In this document: positions 7,930 to 17,328 of the stretch, in pieces
Numbering within the stretch: position 1 is the first letter of the stretch
Layout: every line of letters begins with the position of its first letter
Assembly (NCBI RefSeq): GCF_000430525.1
Contig: NZ_AUME01000025.1
Span: 1 to 45,614, forward strand
Reading direction: 5' to 3'
DNA: 45,614 bases
Source of the DNA: Prevotella corporis DSM 18810 = JCM 8529
GTDB taxonomy: Bacteria; Bacteroidota; Bacteroidia; Bacteroidales; Bacteroidaceae
Program-made: the position numbers and the translations under genes
Notes under the pieces: model-generated
Databases searched by the model: none
What the model was told of the DNA's origin: nothing
What the model saw: only the letters and a program-made list of their open reading frames with translations

Positions 7930-9237
7930 CTATTCTACTTTAAATTTAGCGAACCAACGCTCGTTGAAAGTGAGGCCGATATTGATACGATACATGTTTT
8001 CTTTGATAAGCCCTTTCGCATTCTGATTAACCCATTCGCCGCTGATATTCAAAATGCTTCTATTGTTATATCCATTAACAATAGGGATTCCAAAGCCAAT
8101 ACTTGCAGATATTTCACGTGGTCCATCCTGACCATTTATCTTTAAATAGGATGTGGCATAGCTAACACCTGCCCTATAATGAATTCGATTAAAGAAACCT
8201 CTGTACCTCTCCCCCTTACAATATTCACCACCTAAAGTATATTTGTGTCTATTATTGAATAATCCACTTGTAATAGAATAATTAGCAACATTATTTACGA
8301 CTTTAAACTGTGGCATTTCAATATTTTTCCATTGTTGCAATTGGTAGTCAAATCCAATCTTCAACCGATTATTATGATTCAGTAAGAAACCAACACCATA
8401 AGTGTGAGGAATGCTCAACACATTGTTAGTAGAAAAATGTGTGGTATCGGACACTAACGTCTGTTGGTTTGTAGAAATCACGTCACAAGTAGCGTCGGCT
8501 CCCAACTTATGCCCCAAAGTATATGACGCACCTAAGTTTATCTCATCTTTAGAGGAAACTCTTTGGGTGAACTGTAATCCAAAGTCTAGTTTATAACTCT
8601 TAATATCAGCGGAATACGTCTTTGATAATGTGTTTATATAATTGTCGCTATAACGGTTTACAATATCACGATTCAAAGATCCCCAGAAATAAGAAACATT
8701 AGCACCAAACGAAACGCACTTGAAAGGTTCCCAACCAAAGCCGAGATACACTTGACGAAGTCCGCCTTTACCAGAAAAAGTATTTGAGTAAGTTGCATTG
8801 GGGGAAGAAGGGTTTTGGAAAGCATTGACATTTTCAGTGTTGCTATAGTTATAACCGACGTTGCTATAGGGGATTAAGCCGAAACTAACACCAACATGTT
8901 TAAAAGCCCTAAAAGCAGCAACCACATATTCAAGATTACCATTATTGGCATTCTTCCTATGACTATTCTCTTCAAAGTTAGTCATTTGCAAACTGACTCC
9001 AGCATCAAAGATAAATGTCAAGGAGTCCAACGATGAGTAAGAAGCTGGGTTTTGATGGTTAATTTGATTATGTTCATGAAAACCATATGCTAATCCATTC
9101 ATTCCTCTGTTAAAACCAGTTGATTGAGGAGCAAGTGTTCCAAGACCAAATTGGCTGTAGGGAGAGTTGGTTCCGCTTTGCGCCAATGAATTTAGGGAGA
9201 TGGTCAGCAAAATAGCAGCTGCAAATATCTTTTTCAT
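7930..9237 (-). CDS. Outer membrane beta-barrel protein
   Basis: I take the start as the ATG at 9237 (MKKIFAAAILLTISLNSLAQ), which gives 435 residues and a clean signal peptide; the longer frame to 9291 starts upstream of the -7 box at 9267. The mature part opens with SPYSQFGLGTL, has alternating aromatic strands throughout, and ends in ERWFAKFKVE. This pattern resembles Bacteroidota FadL/OmpP1-like barrels. It is the first gene of the operon with lptC, the CNNM protein and PpiD, so an envelope role is likely, but the transported substrate is unknown. Confidence 0.8.
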   Translation of the reverse strand: MKKIFAAAILLTISLNSLAQSGTNSPYSQFGLGTLAPQSTGFNRGMNGLAYGFHEHNQINHQNPASYSSLDSLTFIFDAGVSLQMTNFEENSHRKNANNGNLEYVVAAFRAFKHVGVSFGLIPYSNVGYNYSNTENVNAFQNPSSPNATYSNTFSGKGGLRQVYLGFGWEPFKCVSFGANVSYFWGSLNRDIVNRYSDNYINTLSKTYSADIKSYKLDFGLQFTQRVSSKDEINLGASYTLGHKLGADATCDVISTNQQTLVSDTTHFSTNNVLSIPHTYGVGFLLNHNNRLKIGFDYQLQQWKNIEMPQFKVVNNVANYSITSGLFNNRHKYTLGGEYCKGERYRGFFNRIHYRAGVSYATSYLKINGQDGPREISASIGFGIPIVNGYNNRSILNISGEWVNQNAKGLIKENMYRINIGLTFNERWFAKFKVE

Positions 9238-9266
9238 CAGTTTGTTAATTTCAAAAATAAACTGCG

Positions 9267-9274
9267 CAAAGTTA
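9267..9274 (-). promoter_or_regulatory. Promoter (-7 box) of the envelope operon
   Basis: On the minus strand TAACTTTG fits TAnnTTTG and predicts a leader of about 25 bases to the ATG at 9237. No good -33 TTTG is visible. Confidence 0.6.
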
Positions 9275-9333
9275 TGAAAAAAAATCGACATATTTGAAAA
9301 AGTATATACTATTTTGTTTTTTAATAAGCTTTC

Positions 9334-9364
9334 TTTGCGATGTCATTCTTTTTAACTACCTTTG
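9334..9364 (+). promoter_or_regulatory. Consensus promoter placed at the start codon of the Lnb-like gene
   Basis: TTTG (9334-9337), 19 bases, then TACCTTTG (9357-9364) is a perfect Bacteroidetes promoter. The start codon of the next gene lies only eight bases further, so the predicted transcript has a leader of about zero to five bases. Confidence 0.7.
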
Positions 9365-9372
9365 CGACGCAA

Positions 9373-10554
9373 ATGAAGAAAGATTATTTATATATTGTAT
9401 TTAGCATTTTGCTATCAGCTTTCCAGCTGAGTGCAAACGCGCAAACTGTCACCTATTCCGACTCTGTTGAAATATCTTTGCTCACTTGCTCTCCTGGAAA
9501 AGAAATTTGGTCTCACTATGGTCATACCGCCATAAGATACAACGACTATCAAAATGGTAACGACCTGGCTATTAATTATGGACTATTCTCTCCAAGCCAA
9601 CCCTACTTTATTCTCCGTTTTATCTTTGGACTGACGGATTACCGTGTTGGCATTGAGCCAATGGGAGCATTCCTTGAACAATATAAATACGAAGGACGAG
9701 GAGTTATTGAACAAAAACTAAAACTTACTAAAGAAGAGAAATATAAGATTTTCATGGCTTTAAAAGAAAACTTAAAGCCCGAAAACCTTGTTTACCGTTA
9801 TAATTATTTTTACGATAATTGCACGACAAGAGCTGAAAGGATGCTACTTGATCACATAAATAGGAAAATTACAACCGAAAGTAAGGGGTACTGTTCGGAA
9901 AATACATACAGGGAATGTATCCACAAATGGAACAGTAATTATAAGTGGGCTCAATTTGGAGAAGACTTGTTACTTGGTCTAGAAGCGGATGAACCATTTG
10001 ATACTCATTCAAAGGCCAACTTCCTTCCCGATAATTTAAGAAAATTCTTCAATTATTCGAAAAATAATGGAAAGCCTTTAGTAAAAACAACTATCCAACT
10101 CCTAAAAGCGGACAATTATAATACGGGGACAGAAGGGTTTCCAATCTCCCCCATTCAGGTTTCCATTATTTTTGCTATTATTGCAGCTATAGCGCTGATA
10201 TTAAGGTGGAATACAAATGGCTCTCTATGGTGGATATGGGATTTGTTTCAGATGATTGTATCTGGAATAATTGGAATGATTCTTTTTGCAATGATATTTT
10301 CTAAACACCCTTGCGTGAACTTGAATTTTATCATCTTTATCTTCAATCCACTTTGCCTCGTTTTCCTCATCCCTTCAATAAAGAAAACAAAGCAAGGACT
10401 CAAGGACTGGTGGTGGACTTTCTGGGGAATATTTATCATCTTAGGATTAACAGGCTGTTTCTTTCAAAGAATACCATTCCCCGTTGTAATTGTGGCATTG
10501 TTTTTGCTTTTAAACTGCATTATGCATCATAAAGGAGTAAAAGTTCTCCGATAA
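9373..10554 (+). CDS. Lnb N-terminal periplasmic domain (DUF4105) membrane protein
   Basis: I start the gene at 9373 (MKKDYLYIVFSILLSAF...), giving 393 residues with a signal peptide ending in ANAQ. The first half is a DUF4105/Lnb-type periplasmic domain: it has HYGHTAIR with H48 and H51, and DNCTTR with C150, which look like the His and Cys of the catalytic site. The C-terminal part (about 265-390) has five hydrophobic segments. In Gram-positives Lnb moves an acyl chain on lipoprotein N-termini; whether this protein does so is unknown. A short secreted protein follows after 12 bases. The start directly at the promoter is unusual. Confidence 0.8.
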   Translation: MKKDYLYIVFSILLSAFQLSANAQTVTYSDSVEISLLTCSPGKEIWSHYGHTAIRYNDYQNGNDLAINYGLFSPSQPYFILRFIFGLTDYRVGIEPMGAFLEQYKYEGRGVIEQKLKLTKEEKYKIFMALKENLKPENLVYRYNYFYDNCTTRAERMLLDHINRKITTESKGYCSENTYRECIHKWNSNYKWAQFGEDLLLGLEADEPFDTHSKANFLPDNLRKFFNYSKNNGKPLVKTTIQLLKADNYNTGTEGFPISPIQVSIIFAIIAAIALILRWNTNGSLWWIWDLFQMIVSGIIGMILFAMIFSKHPCVNLNFIIFIFNPLCLVFLIPSIKKTKQGLKDWWWTFWGIFIILGLTGCFFQRIPFPVVIVALFLLLNCIMHHKGVKVLR

Positions 10555-10566
10555 AGAACATTATTA

Positions 10567-10926
10567 ATGAACAAATACATTACCGCACTATTTGTAGTGT
10601 TAGCAGCAACTGGCGTTGAAGCACAGACTTATAAATCTGCGCTTAAAGCTGCGTTGGAGAATTGCTCTTTGGAGGAAATATATCATCATGTAGAGCAATG
10701 TGGTATAGAGACCGAACTTCTACCAATTATTGAAGCTTTCAAGAATATTCAAAAAGAGAAGAAAAAAACACCAACATATAGTAAGGCCAATCTCCTTGTT
10801 TGCGAGGATAACACTTCCAAATCTTTTAATGATATTCTCACAAACTATAATAAACAAACACACATATATTTACAGAATCCATCGAATAATGGAACTATTA
10901 TCATTCGTGCCCCAAACATGAATTGA
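10567..10926 (+). CDS. Small secreted protein of unknown function
   Basis: The 119-residue product starts with a signal peptide (MNKYITALFVVLAATGVEAQ). The mature part has two predicted helices with a Cys at each side (ENCSLEEI, EQCGIE), a Lys-rich linker and a C-terminal segment that could be strands (THIYLQNP, GTIIIRAP). I recognise no family. It lies 12 bases after the Lnb-like gene and is very likely co-transcribed, then 90 bases separate it from secA. Confidence 0.65.
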   Translation: MNKYITALFVVLAATGVEAQTYKSALKAALENCSLEEIYHHVEQCGIETELLPIIEAFKNIQKEKKKTPTYSKANLLVCEDNTSKSFNDILTNYNKQTHIYLQNPSNNGTIIIRAPNMN

Positions 10927-11016
10927 TTTGTTATTAACGAACCAACATATTATTAAGTAGTAAATATTTATATTAATGAGAAGAAAGATCCCTCTTCCAA
11001 ATAACGAAACAACAAA

Positions 11017-14000
11017 ATGAATTTAAATAAAATCTTAAAGTCACTATTTGGTGACAAATCTACCCGTGATATGAAACAGATTCAGCCTTTCGTTGAGAAG
11101 GTGAAAGCTACATATCCAGAAATTCAAGCTCTTTCCAACGATGAACTTCGTGCGAAAACCAAAGAAATTCAAAAATTCGTACAAGATGCAGGAAAGGAAG
11201 AACTTGATAAGATTGCCAAACTTCGCGAAACTATTGAAGAAACACCTATCGATGAGCGCGAGGAGATTTTTGATAAGATTGATAAACTTGACAAAGTCGC
11301 ACTCGATAAGTACGAGGAAGCATTGAACGAAGTAATGCCCGTTGCTTTTTCCATCATCAAAGACACCGCACGCAGATTTGCAGAGAACGAGGAAACGATT
11401 GTTACAGCTACCGACTTTGACCGTGAATTAGCCGCCGATCCGCATAAGGACTTTATCACAATAGACGGTGACAAAGCCATCTATCACAACCATTGGACTG
11501 CTGGAGGCAACGACCTGAAATGGGAGATGATACATTATGACGTACAGCTTTTTGGAGGTGTGGTTCTGCATCAAGGCAAGATTGCAGAAATGGCAACAGG
11601 AGAAGGAAAAACACTTGTGGCCACACTACCGGTATTCCTCAATGCTCTGACCGGGAACGGCGTACATGTGGTAACAGTGAACGACTATTTGGCAAAACGC
11701 GACTCGGAATGGATGGGGCCACTTTATGAGTTTAACGGATTATCAGTTGATTGCATTGATAAACACCAACCAAACTCAGAAGAACGCCGTAAAGCCTATC
11801 AAGCTGACATCACTTTTGGCACAAACAATGAATTCGGTTTCGACTACCTTCGCGACAACATGGCCGTTTCTCCGGCAGACCTTGTGCAACGTCAACATAA
11901 TTACGCTATCGTTGATGAGGTTGACTCAGTTTTGATTGACGATGCACGTACACCTCTTATTATCAGTGGGCCAGTACCCAAGGGAGATGACCAAATGTTC
12001 GAGGAATACCAGCCCTTAGTAGAGAAACTCTTTGAGGTTCAGCGCAAGCAAGCAACAGAATTACTCTCCGAGGCCCGCCACAAAATTGTTGAGGCAGCTA
12101 ACATCAAAGACGACAAAGCCCGCCAAGCAATGCTCGAAGAAGGCTTTTTAGCTCTTTATCGTTCTCACAAAGCACTTCCGAAAAACAAAGCTCTCATTAA
12201 GTTTCTTTCAGAAGAAGGAATCAAGTCAGGCATGTTGAAAACGGAGGAATTCTATATGGCCAACAACAACCGTGAAATGCCGAAGGCTGTTGAACCCCTC
12301 TATTTTGTTACCGACGAAAAACTAAACTCCAGCGATTTAACAGACAAAGGTGCCGCCTGGTTGGCTAAGCAAGTTAATGATGACAAATTGTTCGTGTTGC
12401 CAGATATAACAACCGAACTATCATTGCTTGAGAAGGAAAAGAACGATAAGAAGATCGACGAGCAAGAATATATCGACAAGAAGGATACTATGATGGCAAA
12501 TTATGGTGTCCAAAGTGAAAGAGTTCATACATTACAGCAATTACTCAAGGCTTACACCATGTTTAATAAAGACGACGAATATGTTGTCTTAAACGGTGAG
12601 GTTAAAATTGTCGATGAACAAACAGGTCGCATCATGGAAGGCCGCCGTTGGAGCGACGGATTACATCAGGCTGTTGAGGCAAAGGAACACGTAAAGGTTG
12701 AAGCAGCTACACAAACTTTTGCAACTATCACTTTACAGAATTACTTCCGTATGTATCACAAACTTGCCGGAATGACGGGTACTGCATCGACAGAAGCTGG
12801 TGAGTTCTGGGACATATACAAATTGGATGTTGTTGAGATTCCGACAAACAGACCTATACAGCGACACGACATGGAAGACCGTGTTTACAAGACTGCAAGA
12901 GAAAAATACTCAGCTGTTATCGAAGAGATTGAGTCTATGCGCAATAGTGGTCGTCCATGCCTGGTGGGTACAACTTCTGTTGAAATCAGTGAATTACTTA
13001 GCAAGATGCTCAACATGCGCAAAATACCACATCAGGTACTTAATGCCAAGCAGCATTTGAAAGAAGCTCAGATTGTTGCTGAAGCTGGACGCTCAGTAAA
13101 TGGCCTTGGAGCTGTCACCATCGCCACCAATATGGCTGGTCGTGGAACTGATATCAAATTATCACAAGAGGTTAAAGAGGCTGGTGGTTTAGCAATCATT
13201 GGAACTGAGCGCCATGAAAGTCGCCGTGTTGACCGCCAGTTGCGTGGTCGTGCTGGTCGTCAGGGAGACCCGGGTTCATCTGTATTCTATGTGTCATTAG
13301 AGGACAAGCTGATGCGTCTCTTTGGTTCAGAACGAATTGCCAAAGTAATGGATCGTCTCGGATTTGAGGAGGGAGAGCGCATTGAAAGTTCTATGATTTC
13401 AAGTAGCATTGAGCGTGCACAGAAAAAGGTTGAGGAGAATAACTTTGGTATTCGTAAAAGATTGCTTGAATATGATGATGTGATGAACAAACAACGTACG
13501 GTTATTTATGAAAAACGCCGTCACGCATTAATGGGTGAACGCATCGGTATGGATATTTCCAATGTCATTTGGGATCGTTGTGTCAATATTGTTGAAAACA
13601 ATGATTACGAAGGATGTAAAGAGGATTTCCTGAAGGTCCTCGCAATGGAATGCCCATTCAGCGAGGAAGAATTTAACAGTGTTGCCCATACTGAACTTTC
13701 AGAACGCAGTTTCCAAATGGCAATTGAGACTTTTGAGCGAAAAACAGAACGTATTCAGACCGTCGCATGGCCAATAATCAAGGATGTATATGAAAACCAA
13801 GGTGCTATGTATGAGCGAATCATGGTGCCAATCACTGACGGTAAGCGGGTTTATAACATTCCTTGCGACTTGAAAGAAGCATACGATACTGAAGCGAAAT
13901 CTGTCGTCAAACAGTTCGAGAAGGTTATTCTACTCCACCTCATCGATGATGACTGGAAAGAAAATCTCCGCCAACTTGACGAGTTGCGTCACTCTGTTCA

Positions 14001-14373
14001 AAACGCCTCATACGAGCAAAAGGACCCGCTGCTCATCTTCAAACTTGAGAGTGTGAAACTCTGGGATAACATGATTAACGATTTAAACAACCGCACCAGC
14101 AGTGTTCTCATGCGTGGTCAGATACCTGAAATGCAGCAAGAACAACAAGTTCAGGAAGCTGCGCCTGAGCAAAGATCTCAACGTTACAATGAGCAGAAAG
14201 AAGAATTGATCGATGAGAACCAACAGGCTGCCGCCCACCATGACACCAGAGAGAACGCAGACCAGCCGAACAGGACTCCTTATCGTGCTGAGAAGAAACC
14301 ACGTCCAAACGACCCATGTCCATGTGGAAGTGGTAAAAAATTCAAAAACTGTCATGGGCGCAATTTAAGATAG
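11017..14373 (+). CDS. secA: Protein translocase subunit SecA
   Basis: The 1118-residue protein is the ATPase that drives preproteins through SecYEG at the inner membrane. It shows the Walker A MATGEGKT (residues 192-199), the Walker B DEVD (300-303), the helicase-like DYLRDNMA, the cross-linking-domain region in between, and [11 protein letters not shown] and [14 protein letters not shown] in the second motor domain. The C-terminal zinc finger is intact (C1101, C1103, C1112 and H1113). The length is above that of E. coli SecA but normal for Bacteroidota, with the extra residues in an early charged segment and a preprotein-binding insertion. A strong terminator follows at 14384. Confidence 0.98.
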   Translation: MNLNKILKSLFGDKSTRDMKQIQPFVEKVKATYPEIQALSNDELRAKTKEIQKFVQDAGKEELDKIAKLRETIEETPIDEREEIFDKIDKLDKVALDKYEEALNEVMPVAFSIIKDTARRFAENEETIVTATDFDRELAADPHKDFITIDGDKAIYHNHWTAGGNDLKWEMIHYDVQLFGGVVLHQGKIAEMATGEGKTLVATLPVFLNALTGNGVHVVTVNDYLAKRDSEWMGPLYEFNGLSVDCIDKHQPNSEERRKAYQADITFGTNNEFGFDYLRDNMAVSPADLVQRQHNYAIVDEVDSVLIDDARTPLIISGPVPKGDDQMFEEYQPLVEKLFEVQRKQATELLSEARHKIVEAANIKDDKARQAMLEEGFLALYRSHKALPKNKALIKFLSEEGIKSGMLKTEEFYMANNNREMPKAVEPLYFVTDEKLNSSDLTDKGAAWLAKQVNDDKLFVLPDITTELSLLEKEKNDKKIDEQEYIDKKDTMMANYGVQSERVHTLQQLLKAYTMFNKDDEYVVLNGEVKIVDEQTGRIMEGRRWSDGLHQAVEAKEHVKVEAATQTFATITLQNYFRMYHKLAGMTGTASTEAGEFWDIYKLDVVEIPTNRPIQRHDMEDRVYKTAREKYSAVIEEIESMRNSGRPCLVGTTSVEISELLSKMLNMRKIPHQVLNAKQHLKEAQIVAEAGRSVNGLGAVTIATNMAGRGTDIKLSQEVKEAGGLAIIGTERHESRRVDRQLRGRAGRQGDPGSSVFYVSLEDKLMRLFGSERIAKVMDRLGFEEGERIESSMISSSIERAQKKVEENNFGIRKRLLEYDDVMNKQRTVIYEKRRHALMGERIGMDISNVIWDRCVNIVENNDYEGCKEDFLKVLAMECPFSEEEFNSVAHTELSERSFQMAIETFERKTERIQTVAWPIIKDVYENQGAMYERIMVPITDGKRVYNIPCDLKEAYDTEAKSVVKQFEKVILLHLIDDDWKENLRQLDELRHSVQNASYEQKDPLLIFKLESVKLWDNMINDLNNRTSSVLMRGQIPEMQQEQQVQEAAPEQRSQRYNEQKEELIDENQQAAAHHDTRENADQPNRTPYRAEKKPRPNDPCPCGSGKKFKNCHGRNLR

Positions 14374-14383
14374 ACTAAATAAT

Positions 14384-14431
14384 TAATAAGTTTCTATTCC
14401 CACAAAATTTCCCAGGAATAGAAACTTATTA
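14384..14431 (+). terminator. Terminator after secA
   Basis: Perfect 17-base arms (14384-14400 and 14415-14431) flank a 14-base loop and are followed by TTTTAAG. It starts 10 bases after the secA stop. Beyond it, 14432-14612 holds only AT-rich sequence with nothing recognisable. Confidence 0.85.
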
Positions 14432-14612
14432 TTTTAAGAAATACTAATACATCAAAAACATTATCACACAGATGAACTATTTCCATTTAATTATGCGCCA
14501 ATTGGTCCATTAGGTCGCAAGTCTTTTATTGTACGATTTCCATACATATTACATCCACTGACCATGTTTGTTTAATAAAATATAAAAGCAGCATAAAGTA
14601 TCAGCAAAGTCC

Positions 14613-14642
14613 ATTGTTGGTATTGATTTTTTACTAAGTTTG
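14613..14642 (+). promoter_or_regulatory. Promoter of the TraB/ChaN-like gene
   Basis: TAAGTTTG (14635-14642) fits the -7 box and ATTG (14613-14616) lies 18 bases upstream. Transcription near 14647 gives a leader of about 33 bases to the ATG at 14680. Confidence 0.6.
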
Positions 14643-14679
14643 CGAAACGATGGATATCTTTATTAAAAAACAGGTAATC

Positions 14680-15957
14680 ATGAAAAATGATCTCTTGAAA
14701 TCACTCTTTTTATTTATTTTCGTTGGAATATCTTGTATGGCATCTTCCCAAATGGTGTCAAAACCTCTAAAACAAATTCCGAAAGCTGAAACAATGGTCC
14801 TCTGTGTCGGGACTATTCACCATCAACATGGAAGCAATCCTAACTATACTTATGCCGACCTTTACAGAATATTAAAAAAATACCAGCCAGATGTTATCTG
14901 CTTGGAGATACCGCCATCCTATTTTAGAACAAAACCATATTTGAAGGAAATGACACTGGGTGCCATTTACGGATTAGAACACGGTGCAAAAGTTTATCCG
15001 ATTGATTGGTGGTCTGAAGGTAATCCGAGAGCCGAACGCAAAGAGTATATGAAAACCGAAGATTATGAAATCAAACAGAAAATGTTGGATTCGCTTTCGC
15101 TTTCAGACTCCGTAATGCGTAGATTTGAGAAGGTTTATGGTACAATAGAGCAAGTTTTCAAAGAAAATACAATGGGATATCGTTTTTTTAATGGAAAGGA
15201 TTATAATTCTTATGTGAAAAATATGTATGGCGGACTTATCACAGTCTTTGGCGATGGATGTATGAATTTGTATTCCGAACAACGCAATGAAAAGATGATG
15301 GAAATGATAAATACTGCTATAGATAGCAATCAAGGGAAACGAGTAATAATTCTGACTGGAGCCGAACACAAATATTATTTTGATAATGCGTTGTCAGACC
15401 GAAAAGGTGTTCGTTTAAGGCAATTGGCTGACTTTATGCCTTTGGGCAATGAAGCGATGACGCAGGAAATGGAGCAGTACTTGGAACTGGGACTCTCTGA
15501 TGAATATTATACGAACAAAGAAATAATGTATTGGTCTGCCTTAATTCCTTTCTTGCATGGTCCGAACATGGACGAAAATCCGTACAGTATCCATGCTGAA
15601 GCTCTGAAAAAGGCAGAGAAAATCATCAAGAAATGGGAACAATCTTCTGCAAAGAACTCTGTTTTGCTGTATTTCAATCAGGCATGGTATCATCTTTGTA
15701 CGAAAAATTATAAGACCGCCATTGCATTTTCAGATAAAACCATGAAATATCTGGGAGACGTTCCTTTGGAACTAAAAAACTTTATTATTCCGTTCTTTTG
15801 GCGTAATCTCGGCTTTTGTTATGATTTACAAGGAAAGAGAAAGCAAGCTGTACGCGCTTATCTAAAAGGCATCAAATACTGTGAGGAAAAGAAAATGGAT
15901 ACCAAAAATATTGAATACATATTTAAGGACTATGATAAAGTTGCCTATCACATATAG
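14680..15957 (+). CDS. Secreted TraB/TIKI-ChaN-like protein with C-terminal repeats
   Basis: From the ATG at 14680 the product has 425 residues and a signal peptide (KSLFLFIFVGISCMASSQ). The next 200 residues carry the spaced motifs of the TraB/TIKI/ChaN/EreA-like clan: GTIHHQH (44-50), a Glu in CLEIPP (E76), RNEKM (202-206) and GAEHKYY (227-233). In TIKI proteins such His/Glu residues bind metal for proteolysis, while ChaN binds haem. The C-terminal 110 residues look like two or three TPR-type helical pairs (NQAWYHLCTKNYKTAIAFSD, LGFCYDLQGKRKQAVRAY). Function is unknown. It stands alone, between the secA terminator and a convergent DUF5715 gene. Confidence 0.75.
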   Translation: MKNDLLKSLFLFIFVGISCMASSQMVSKPLKQIPKAETMVLCVGTIHHQHGSNPNYTYADLYRILKKYQPDVICLEIPPSYFRTKPYLKEMTLGAIYGLEHGAKVYPIDWWSEGNPRAERKEYMKTEDYEIKQKMLDSLSLSDSVMRRFEKVYGTIEQVFKENTMGYRFFNGKDYNSYVKNMYGGLITVFGDGCMNLYSEQRNEKMMEMINTAIDSNQGKRVIILTGAEHKYYFDNALSDRKGVRLRQLADFMPLGNEAMTQEMEQYLELGLSDEYYTNKEIMYWSALIPFLHGPNMDENPYSIHAEALKKAEKIIKKWEQSSAKNSVLLYFNQAWYHLCTKNYKTAIAFSDKTMKYLGDVPLELKNFIIPFFWRNLGFCYDLQGKRKQAVRAYLKGIKYCEEKKMDTKNIEYIFKDYDKVAYHI

Positions 15958-16405
15958 GTTGCCGTCTTATTAATTTATAGAATATTGCTTCGATCTGACT
16001 TAATACTGCGCACATCCCCTATTCTCAAATTTGCGTTTTTGTCATAACGGATCTATCGCATACGGTCGTTTGCTATTTTCTCAACTATGATACCCTGTGT
16101 CAATGGGTAGTATCTGATTAAAATTTTAACTCCAATCCATATAAGATAAAAAAGATTTACCGAACAGCATAATAACAAAGTCTTACAACACACTTTGCAA
16201 AAGGTCACGTATGAGGAAGTAAAAGATGAGCTTCGGGTACTCCAAAGGTAACCAATCATCATGCGGTACCATAACGACTCAACGTTCCCTATGAATTTTC
16301 TTACAAAAGATACTTTCTCATAGGATTCAAAGAGGAGAATTTCAAAACAGCAAAGATGGGCTAATGCAGGAATACAACTCTATTGAATACCATATTCCAA
16401 CTTGA
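15958..16405. other. 448-base gap with no clear gene
   Basis: This gap lies between two convergent genes. A 69-codon minus frame (16053-16262) has no family resemblance and a poor composition. TACCTTTG on the minus strand at 16243-16250 looks like a -7 box and the repeat-like GCAAAAGGTCACGT lies near 16195, so a small RNA or decayed element is possible but not shown. Confidence 0.45.
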
Positions 16406-17221
16406 TTATCTCACAGTAACATGAAAACAGCCTTGATGTTTCTCATATTTAATATAGCAGCGCTCCTGCCTACGCAAATCATTAAGCACTTCGCTCAACA
16501 CCCATTTCAAGGTATCATCGCGAACTGTACGCGTAATGGAACTGTACTTATTGTAGGCAATGTCAAATGTTGTCCCATGCAGATGACAACTATTTTCGGT
16601 AGCATTACCATTATGGCGTCTCAGTTTCTCGACATCTTCTTTTGTGCGAAGGACGCTCGTCACTAAAAATTTGTTTAGGGGAATCTTCTTAATCTGCAAA
16701 CTATCCATGAAATTTCGTCCGATGTCCTGAAGAAGAATAGCTGCTCTTGGCACAAGATAAGGAATACTATTTGATAATTTCTTCACATCATAATACGGAC
16801 TGGCTGCCATATAAACTAGCTCCTTTTTCCTGTTTTCAGCATCAATCCTATTCATAACTGGCTTTACTCCATAGCGCAACGCAGAGGGCAACTGAACATT
16901 TTGAGAATCAGGAAAACTTTTTTCATAGCTTACAACGCCTAGGATTTTATTTTCTCTAATTTTGTGGTCAGCGTCGAAAAACAAAGAGGATTGTCTCGAC
17001 AAAACATTGGACTGCCGATAAATATTTACCGACTCTGCATTTTGCTTGTTGAACTGTGGAATTATCTGAATATTGATAGAATCTTCATTTTCTGCTATTT
17101 GATCGTTATATTTTTTTTTTACTATCGAAGGAAAAATGATGCGCACGAGAGCTAATACCATTGTTCCAATAATGAACACTATCAAAAAGCGATTTTTCGT
17201 TATTTTAAGCTTGGTTTTCAT
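16406..17221 (-). CDS. DUF5715 protein, M15-like (D-Ala-D-Ala carboxypeptidase fold)
   Basis: The 271-residue protein has a single N-terminal membrane segment (FLIVFIIGTMVLALVRI) and a periplasmic part. Near its end it carries S211-x-H213-x-x-G216-x-x-x-D220 (within HLHGTTFDIAY) and then E260 followed by CFHV with H267. These match the Ser-His-Asp and Glu-His pattern of zinc-dependent M15/LAS peptidases, which cut D-amino-acid bonds in peptidoglycan. I recall such proteins as DUF5715. The first 130 residues are unlike any family I know. The gene is convergent with the TraB-like gene, divergent from phoH, and its ATG lies at the end of its own promoter. Confidence 0.75.
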   Translation of the reverse strand: MKTKLKITKNRFLIVFIIGTMVLALVRIIFPSIVKKKYNDQIAENEDSINIQIIPQFNKQNAESVNIYRQSNVLSRQSSLFFDADHKIRENKILGVVSYEKSFPDSQNVQLPSALRYGVKPVMNRIDAENRKKELVYMAASPYYDVKKLSNSIPYLVPRAAILLQDIGRNFMDSLQIKKIPLNKFLVTSVLRTKEDVEKLRRHNGNATENSCHLHGTTFDIAYNKYSSITRTVRDDTLKWVLSEVLNDLRRQERCYIKYEKHQGCFHVTVR

Positions 17222-17226
17222 CTCCG

Positions 17227-17234
17227 CAAAGGTA
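17227..17234 (-). promoter_or_regulatory. -7 box directly before the DUF5715 start codon
   Basis: On the minus strand TACCTTTG fits TAnnTTTG and ends six bases before the ATG at 17221, so the transcript would be nearly leaderless. The -33 position falls within the heptamer repeat and holds no TTTG. Confidence 0.6.
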
Positions 17235-17246
17235 ATAATAAAATGA

Positions 17247-17274
17247 GAATTATGAATTATGAATTAAGAATTAT
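17247..17274. repeat. Four tandem heptamers (GAATTAT) between divergent promoters
   Basis: GAATTAT, GAATTAT, GAATTAA and GAATTAT follow each other without a gap, one base in 28 departing from the repeat. They fill the space between the DUF5715 -7 box and the phoH -33 element. A change in unit number would alter the DUF5715 -33 region. Confidence 0.8.
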
Positions 17275-17305
17275 TTGTGCGATTCGCTATTTTATATTAA
17301 CTTTG
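17274..17305 (+). promoter_or_regulatory. Promoter of phoH and the downstream operon
   Basis: TTTG (17274-17277) and TAACTTTG (17298-17305) are 20 bases apart. Transcription near 17310 leaves a leader of about 19 bases before the TTG start. Confidence 0.7.
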
Positions 17306-17328
17306 CGCTTTATAAATATATATAAAAG

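Noticed and set aside
7906..8145. 79-codon plus-strand frame and other long antisense frames over real genes
   Set aside because: They are shadows of well-supported genes on the opposite strand.
9238..9291. Longer N-terminus of the outer membrane protein
   Set aside because: It begins upstream of the -7 box at 9267-9274 and would hide the signal peptide.
16053..16262. 69-codon minus-strand open frame in the gap after the TraB-like gene
   Set aside because: Composition is poor and I see no family resemblance; the -7-like box at 16243 lies within it rather than before it.
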